NCBI GenBank assembly: GCA_902798975.1
Contig: CADBYT010000009.1
Location: 1 to 64,000 of the forward strand
Length of the DNA stretch: 64,000 nucleotides
Source of the DNA: an uncultured Bacteroidia bacterium
GTDB lineage: Bacteria > Bacteroidota > Bacteroidia > Bacteroidales > UBA932
Reading direction: 5' to 3'
The notes below the pieces were generated by a model. That model had not been told where the DNA came from, made no database searches, and was given only the letters and a program-made list of their open reading frames with translations. Below, in pieces: positions 60,292 to 64,000 of the stretch. The translations under genes were made by a program, and so were the position numbers. Position 1 is the first letter of the stretch, and each line of letters begins with the position of its first letter.

Positions 60292-60643
60292 TCTTCGTGA
60301 CGGAGCCCTTGAGGTGCAGGATGACCGGTTTCTTCTGGGCGGAGGTGTAGACCGTGAGGGTCTTGTCGAAGGTGCCCGTACCCTCGTCGTTGGAATACGT
60401 GGCGGTGATCACGCCCTTTGCACCGGGGGCGATTGCCTCGCGCGGCCACACGACGTCGGTGCATCCGCAGGAAGGGACGACGGCGAAGATCGAGAGGGGC
60501 TCGTCTGCGTCGTTGGTCACGGTAAAGGTGCAGGTCTGCTTGCCGGCTTTGGTGCTGATTTCGCCAAAGTCATGCACAGTCTTGTCAAACTGGATGGGTG
60601 CTGCGAGTGCTGCAGCAAGCAAGATTGTCAAAATTGTCTTCAT
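60281..60643 (-). CDS. Exported DUF1573 protein
   Basis: This 120-residue protein has a short signal peptide (MKTILTILLAAALAAP) and the DUF1573 pattern (FDKTVHDFGEISTKAGKQTC, then VVPSCGCTDVVWPREAIAPG). Its Ig-like fold is common in Bacteroidota; the role is unknown. The -7 box TAAATTTG ends five bases above the ATG. It is translationally overlapped with parE. Confidence 0.85.
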   Translation of the reverse strand: MKTILTILLAAALAAPIQFDKTVHDFGEISTKAGKQTCTFTVTNDADEPLSIFAVVPSCGCTDVVWPREAIAPGAKGVITATYSNDEGTGTFDKTLTVYTSAQKKPVILHLKGSVTKNAK

Positions 60644-60648
60644 AACTG

Positions 60649-60656
60649 CAAATTTA
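60649..60656 (-). promoter_or_regulatory. -7 box of the DUF1573-parE transcript
   Basis: TAAATTTG on the minus strand ends five bases before the DUF1573 ATG, again suggesting a leaderless mRNA. Confidence 0.5.
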
Positions 60657-60668
60657 CGAAAAAATGAT

Positions 60669-60676
60669 TACTTTTG
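60669..60676 (+). promoter_or_regulatory. -7 box of the ferredoxin gene
   Basis: TACTTTTG fits TAnnTTTG and lies 50 bases above the ferredoxin ATG, back-to-back with the DUF1573 promoter. Confidence 0.5.
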
Positions 60677-60726
60677 TCCCGGTTTTTGCAAATAACGGAC
60701 CGAACACACACTAAATTTTACTGATA

Positions 60727-60900
60727 ATGGCTTACAAGATTAATCCTGACACCTGCGTGGCATGTGGTACTTGCCAGGGTGAATGCCCTTCCGGCGCTAT
60801 CCAGGAGGGTGACGTTTACTCCATCGACCCGAACGTGTGCATCGACTGCGGCACCTGCGCCGATGCTTGCCCGATGGGCGCCATCGCTCCGGCCGAGTAG
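60727..60900 (+). CDS. Small 2[4Fe-4S] ferredoxin
   Basis: This 57-residue electron carrier has two complete cluster motifs, CVACGTCQGECP and CIDCGTCADACP, in the clostridial-type ferredoxin layout. It shuttles electrons at low potential, for example for pyruvate oxidation or hydrogenases. It is a single gene with its own promoter and terminator. Confidence 0.97.
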   Translation: MAYKINPDTCVACGTCQGECPSGAIQEGDVYSIDPNVCIDCGTCADACPMGAIAPAE

Positions 60901-60925
60901 TCCGCAACGCACGGTTACTTTTTAC

Positions 60926-60953
60926 AGGGATCCTCTTCGGAGGGTCCCTTTTT
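60926..60953 (+). terminator. Terminator of the ferredoxin gene
   Basis: AGGGA-CCTC pairs with GAGG-TCCCT around a TTCG tetraloop, followed by a T-run. Confidence 0.85.
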
Positions 60954-60964
60954 CGTTATTTGCC

Positions 60965-61066
60965 GGCTTGCCTTCCCCCGCGGGCGGCTGGAAATTATTT
61001 TCCGGACAAGTTTGCCGGAAAACCAATTTCCGCTCCGCCCTCCACGACGCCTACGCGCGGCAAGCA
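60965..61066. repeat. Palindromic repeat related to the GT2 insert
   Basis: It begins GGCTTGCC and ends GGCAAGCA, and shares about 47 bases at high identity with 13720-13768 (AACCAATTTCCGCTCCGCCC onward). Unlike the other copies it lacks the adjoining REP palindrome. Confidence 0.7.
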
Positions 61067-61077
61067 AGTTCTTATAT

Positions 61078-61163
61078 GCGGGAGACGTCCCAGTTTTTGG
61101 GATGTCTCCCGCGTTTTAGGCCGTTTTTGCGGTAGATGGTCCATGTTTTGGACCATCTACCGC
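61078..61163. repeat. Two related long hairpins in tandem
   Basis: Hairpin 1: GCGGGAGACGTCCCA (61078-61092) and TGGGATGTCTCCCGC (61098-61112), one G-T pair. Hairpin 2: GCGGTAGATGGTCCA (61129-61143) and TGGACCATCTACCGC (61149-61163), perfect 15 bp. Both loops are five bases and T-rich. The arms agree at 11 of 15 positions, with paired changes. They lie between convergent genes and may act as a terminator or RNA element. Confidence 0.75.
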
Positions 61164-61176
61164 ACTTCAGTAGGAT

Positions 61177-62604
61177 TTACGGGCGGAGTATCCGCCCCGC
61201 GCAGAGGCGGTAGCGGATGACAGAGGTGTCGGCCGAATAAACCCAGTTGGAGATGAGGTTGTGGCAGGGCTGCATCTGCGGGGCGCTGAGGTCGATGAGG
61301 ACGGCGTCGGCCTGCTTGCCGACGGCGATTTCGCCGGCGTCGATGCCGAAGAAATCGGCGCCGTTCTTCGTGGCCCATCGGAAGACTTCCCCGGCGGGGA
61401 GCAGGGAGGCGTCGCCGGACAGCTTGGCCAGCAGGGCGGCGAACTTCATCTCCTCGCGCATGTCGAGGTTGTTGTTGGAGGAGGTCCCGTCCGTGCCCAG
61501 GGTGATGCGGCAGCCGGATTCAAGCGCAAGTTCGTACGGGAAGCGGCCGCTGCCCAGCTTCATATTGGAACAGGGGCAGTGCGCGACGGTGACACCGCGC
61601 TTCGCGAGAATCTTCCATTCCTCGGCGTCCACGTGGACGCAATGGGCGGCGATGACATCCTGCCCCAGGAAGCCGATCTTCTCGAGATAGCGCACCGGCG
61701 TAGTGCCGTGCGCCTTGATGCAGTTCTCGACCTCGCTGCGCGTCTCGCTGAGGTGGATGTGCAGCAGCAGCCCGTGGTGCCGGGCGAAATTGGCCCAGCG
61801 CTTGAGGTTCTCGCCGCTGACCGTGTAAACGGAATGCGTAGCGATGACGAGCTGGATGCGGCCGCCGGTGGGGTCCTTCCAGTTTATGATGTAGTCCTTG
61901 AGGGCGTCGCCCTGCGACTTGGGATGGCCGTCCAGGATGGTGATGCCGATGGCGGCGCGCAGTCCGGAAGCTTCCACGGCGGAGACGGCTTCTTCGGGAT
62001 CGAAGTACATGTCGTTGAAGAAGGTCGTGCCGCCGGCGGCCATTTCCCTGGCGGCGAGTTCATTGCCGTGCCGGATGTCTTCCGGGGTCATCCTGGCCTC
62101 GAAGGGCCAGATGTCCTGTTCCAGCCACTCCTGCAGCGGTTTATCGTCTGCATAACCCCGCAGCAGGGTCATGGCGGCATGGGTATGCGTGTTGAAGAAG
62201 GAAGGCAGGATCGCGAGCCCGTCTGCCTCGATGACGCGGTCGGCCGGGGTATCTGCCGGCGCGTCCAGGTCCGCGAAACGGTCCTGGCGGATCAGGATGC
62301 AGGTCTTGCGCCCGTCCAGCAGCACCTGCCTGATCAGGATGCTTTCCGGCACGCGGAACTCGTTGTCCAGCTGCTTATAATCATTCAGAATGGTCTCGGC
62401 GTGCTGTAGGAAAAGCCGCCCGCGCGCGGTCAGGTCCACGCGGCCGCGGGCCCGCTCGAGGAGCGCGCCGCCGACGGACTTCTCCAATTCGGAAATATGC
62501 TGGCTGACGGCCGGCTGGGAAATGCCCAGGGCCTTGGCGGCCGCCGTGAAGCTCCCCAGCTCCGCGACCCGCTCAAATACACGTAATCTGAAATCCTCGA
62601 ACAT
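61177..62604 (-). CDS. LysR-type DNA-binding domain fused to an amidohydrolase (MTA/SAH deaminase-like)
   Basis: This 475-residue single open frame joins two families. Residues 1-83 are a complete LysR winged helix and linker helix (FTAAAKALGISQPAVSQHIS, VDLTARGRLFLQHAETIL). From about residue 87 a TrzA/MtaD-type amidohydrolase follows: ILPSFFNTHTHAAMTLLRGY (HxH), LHIHLSETRSEVENC, VIAAHCVHVDAEEW and RITLGTDGTSSNNNLDMREE (Asp). The LysR effector domain is absent. The enzyme half would deaminate methylthioadenosine, SAH or a similar nucleoside; DNA binding could make it autoregulatory. A TATCTTTG box lies 18 bases above the ATG. Confidence 0.88.
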   Translation of the reverse strand: MFEDFRLRVFERVAELGSFTAAAKALGISQPAVSQHISELEKSVGGALLERARGRVDLTARGRLFLQHAETILNDYKQLDNEFRVPESILIRQVLLDGRKTCILIRQDRFADLDAPADTPADRVIEADGLAILPSFFNTHTHAAMTLLRGYADDKPLQEWLEQDIWPFEARMTPEDIRHGNELAAREMAAGGTTFFNDMYFDPEEAVSAVEASGLRAAIGITILDGHPKSQGDALKDYIINWKDPTGGRIQLVIATHSVYTVSGENLKRWANFARHHGLLLHIHLSETRSEVENCIKAHGTTPVRYLEKIGFLGQDVIAAHCVHVDAEEWKILAKRGVTVAHCPCSNMKLGSGRFPYELALESGCRITLGTDGTSSNNNLDMREEMKFAALLAKLSGDASLLPAGEVFRWATKNGADFFGIDAGEIAVGKQADAVLIDLSAPQMQPCHNLISNWVYSADTSVIRYRLCAGRILRP

Positions 62605-62621
62605 ATAAGTTTATCTTATTG

Positions 62622-62629
62622 CAAAGATA
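62622..62629 (-). promoter_or_regulatory. -7 box of the LysR-amidohydrolase gene
   Basis: TATCTTTG on the minus strand, 18 bases above the ATG; a REP-like palindrome begins 10 bases further upstream, where the -33 element would lie. Confidence 0.5.
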
Positions 62630-62639
62630 ACAAAAAAAC

Positions 62640-62717
62640 GAGATTCGCCGGTCGGAGCCGGCGAATGACGAACGCTTGCTGTGCGCGAGCGTGTGTAGGG
62701 CGAGGGAAGGCAAGCGT
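62640..62717. repeat. Composite repeat: REP palindrome joined to a second palindromic unit
   Basis: GAGATTCGCCGG...CCGGCGAATGACG (62640-62670) adjoins a unit with perfect 8-base inverted ends ACGCTTGC/GCAAGCGT (62672-62717). On the minus strand the order and junction sequence match the composite element in the GT2 gene (13630-13802). It abuts the ligase stop codon. Confidence 0.75.
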
Positions 62718-64000
62718 CTACTTATACATGAAGCGCTTGATGCTGCCTTTCGGGGTTTTGGCGAAGGGGGTGAACTGCACCTCGTAGCCGCGGACGCTGG
62801 AGTAGGCCGGGATCTTTTGGTTGAGCGTGGCCAGATTGGCGTCCATGATGCTCTTGAGCGTGTCGGCGTCGATGTTCTGGTCCTCCAGCATCGCCTGGTT
62901 GGGAACGATCAGCGCGGTCAGCTGGCCATTGCGACCCACCACGATGGATTCCTGGACGTAGGGAAGCTGGTTAAGGACAACCTCGATCTCCTCCGGGAAG
63001 ATGTTCTGGCCGTTGGCGCCGAGGATCATGCTCTTGCTGCGGCCCACGAGGAAAGTGCGGCCCAGCTCGTCGATGGTGCCAAGATCGCCGGTGCGGAACC
63101 AGCCGTCGTCCGTGAAGACGGCGCGGGTGGCTTCGGAATTCTTGTAATAGCCCGAGAAGACCACATGGCCGCGGACGAGGACCTCACCGGCCACGTGGTG
63201 CGGATCCGGGGAGTCGATCTTCAGCTCGATGCCTTCGGGAACGGGCTCGCCGCACTCCTTCATGACGTAGGTCTCCTTGTGGCCCAGGGTGATGGTCGGG
63301 GTGCACTCGGTCATGCCGTAGCCCGTCACGAAGGGAACCTTGAGCTGCTCGAGGAAGAGGCGCTCCAGCTGCTCCGGCATGGCGGCGCCGCCCGTGATCA
63401 GCAGGCCGAGATTGCCGCCGAAGGCGTTCATAAAGATGGTGCGCAGGGCCTCGCAGAAGTCGGGATTGTTCTTGTAGTCCGAGAGTTTGGCGGCGCCGCT
63501 CTTGCTGCGGATGAATTCGCCGATGGTGTCGTCTATCATCTTGTTGATGATGAGCGGGACCGCGAAGAACACATAGGGCTTGTAGTCACGCAGGGCCGGC
63601 TTGAGATAGGACGGCACGGGCGGGACGTAGAGGATGCAGAGGGTCATGCCGTAGCAGAGCGGAGCCATCAGGTCGTACACCAGCCCGAAGATGTGGGCGT
63701 AGGGGAGCACGCTGACGTAGTTGTCCTCCCGCTTGTACGGGAAATGGTGGGGAATCAGCTGGATATTGGAGCTGAAGTTACGGATGGAGATCATCACGCC
63801 CTTCGGATTGCCGGTGGAGCCGGAGGTATACATCAGGGCACAGAGCTCATCCAGCGGACGGTCCGGATAACGCACGTTCTCGGCGCTGAGCCCGTTGGGG
63901 TGAGCGGCGGCGAAGATTGCGTCACGCTGCGCGTAAATGGCGGCGAAGTCGCCGCGGGCGGCCAGCAGTTCGCCGCTCTTGGTGTCGAGGACACCCATTA
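62718..64000 (-). CDS. Long-chain acyl-CoA ligase (AMP-binding), C-terminal part
   Basis: The C-terminal 427 residues of an adenylate-forming enzyme; the gene continues beyond base 64000. The AMP-binding motif is LMYTSGSTGNPKGVM, followed by GYGMTECTP, GWFRTGDLG, the LVGRSKSMIL hinge and the C-terminal catalytic Lys in TPKGSIKRFMYK. It activates fatty acids with ATP and CoA. Met at 63998 is internal, not the true start. Confidence 0.9.
   Translation of the reverse strand, partial: MGVLDTKSGELLAARGDFAAIYAQRDAIFAAAHPNGLSAENVRYPDRPLDELCALMYTSGSTGNPKGVMISIRNFSSNIQLIPHHFPYKREDNYVSVLPYAHIFGLVYDLMAPLCYGMTLCILYVPPVPSYLKPALRDYKPYVFFAVPLIINKMIDDTIGEFIRSKSGAAKLSDYKNNPDFCEALRTIFMNAFGGNLGLLITGGAAMPEQLERLFLEQLKVPFVTGYGMTECTPTITLGHKETYVMKECGEPVPEGIELKIDSPDPHHVAGEVLVRGHVVFSGYYKNSEATRAVFTDDGWFRTGDLGTIDELGRTFLVGRSKSMILGANGQNIFPEEIEVVLNQLPYVQESIVVGRNGQLTALIVPNQAMLEDQNIDADTLKSIMDANLATLNQKIPAYSSVRGYEVQFTPFAKTPKGSIKRFMYK

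Noticed and set aside
58321..60300. A 659-residue open frame antisense to parE
   Set aside because: Composition is Val/Leu/Asp/Gly-rich without motifs, while the opposite strand encodes a complete ParE.

Overview
The window comes from a Bacteroidota chromosome, most likely an uncultured, fairly GC-rich member of the Bacteroidales. The evidence is the TAnnTTTG (-7) promoters, many with TTTG 19-20 bases upstream; the absence of obvious Shine-Dalgarno sequences; a UpxY-type antiterminator beside a Wzx/Wzy capsule locus; a BspA-like leucine-rich lipoprotein; and family versions typical of this phylum (DUF2795, PepD, TldD/TldE, BY-kinase). Species cannot be fixed from the sequence alone.

Layout. 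1-2325 is a small accessory segment: a truncated DUF1016/YhcG nuclease gene, an unrecognised ORF, an orphan barstar and DUF2795, with signs of insertion at the 3' end of the DUF2795 gene. 2448-5250 is a three-gene sugar-oxidation operon (aldo/keto reductase, zinc alcohol dehydrogenase, amidohydrolase/lactonase). 5477-7401 holds a condensation-like acyltransferase, rplS and tRNA-Arg. 7404-9448 is a repeat-rich stretch and an exported protein. 9568-11326 is grpE-dnaJ behind a sigma54-like promoter. 11414-14660 is an FKBP-glycosyltransferase-trkA operon, 14810-19893 is pepD, a zeta-like kinase, tldD and tldE, and 19915-22518 is a peptide transporter with a lipid A-type acyltransferase.

22627-50308 is the core: a surface polysaccharide locus. 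The first-sugar transferase and UpxY (48450-50308) precede a small peptide gene and a BspA-like lipoprotein. Then come a nucleotidyltransferase, an SGNH hydrolase and an outer-membrane barrel. A long, tightly overlapped minus-strand operon follows: Wzx flippase, Stealth transferase, two GT14, one GT32-like, one GT8, two GT2 and three GT4 enzymes, five acyltransferases, Wzy, Wza, a BY-kinase and a HAD protein. The initial transferase starts the repeat unit, the transferases extend it, the acyltransferases decorate it, Wzx flips it, Wzy polymerises it, and Wza plus the BY-kinase export it and set its length.

50403-51561 is rpsF-rpsR-rplI. 51724-56536 is a tandemly duplicated sensor kinase/response regulator pair. 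56541-60643 is DUF1573-parE-ABC exporter, 60727-60900 a ferredoxin, 61177-62604 a LysR DNA-binding domain fused to an amidohydrolase, and 62718-64000 a truncated acyl-CoA ligase.

The most unusual signals are (a) palindromic repeats inserted in frame within tldD, tldE and a glycosyltransferase gene; (b) the LysR-deaminase fusion; (c) a roughly 240-base palindromic structure built from copies of the tRNA-Arg 3' end; (d) dispersed short palindromes with compensatory stem changes; and (e) the sigma54-like grpE promoter.
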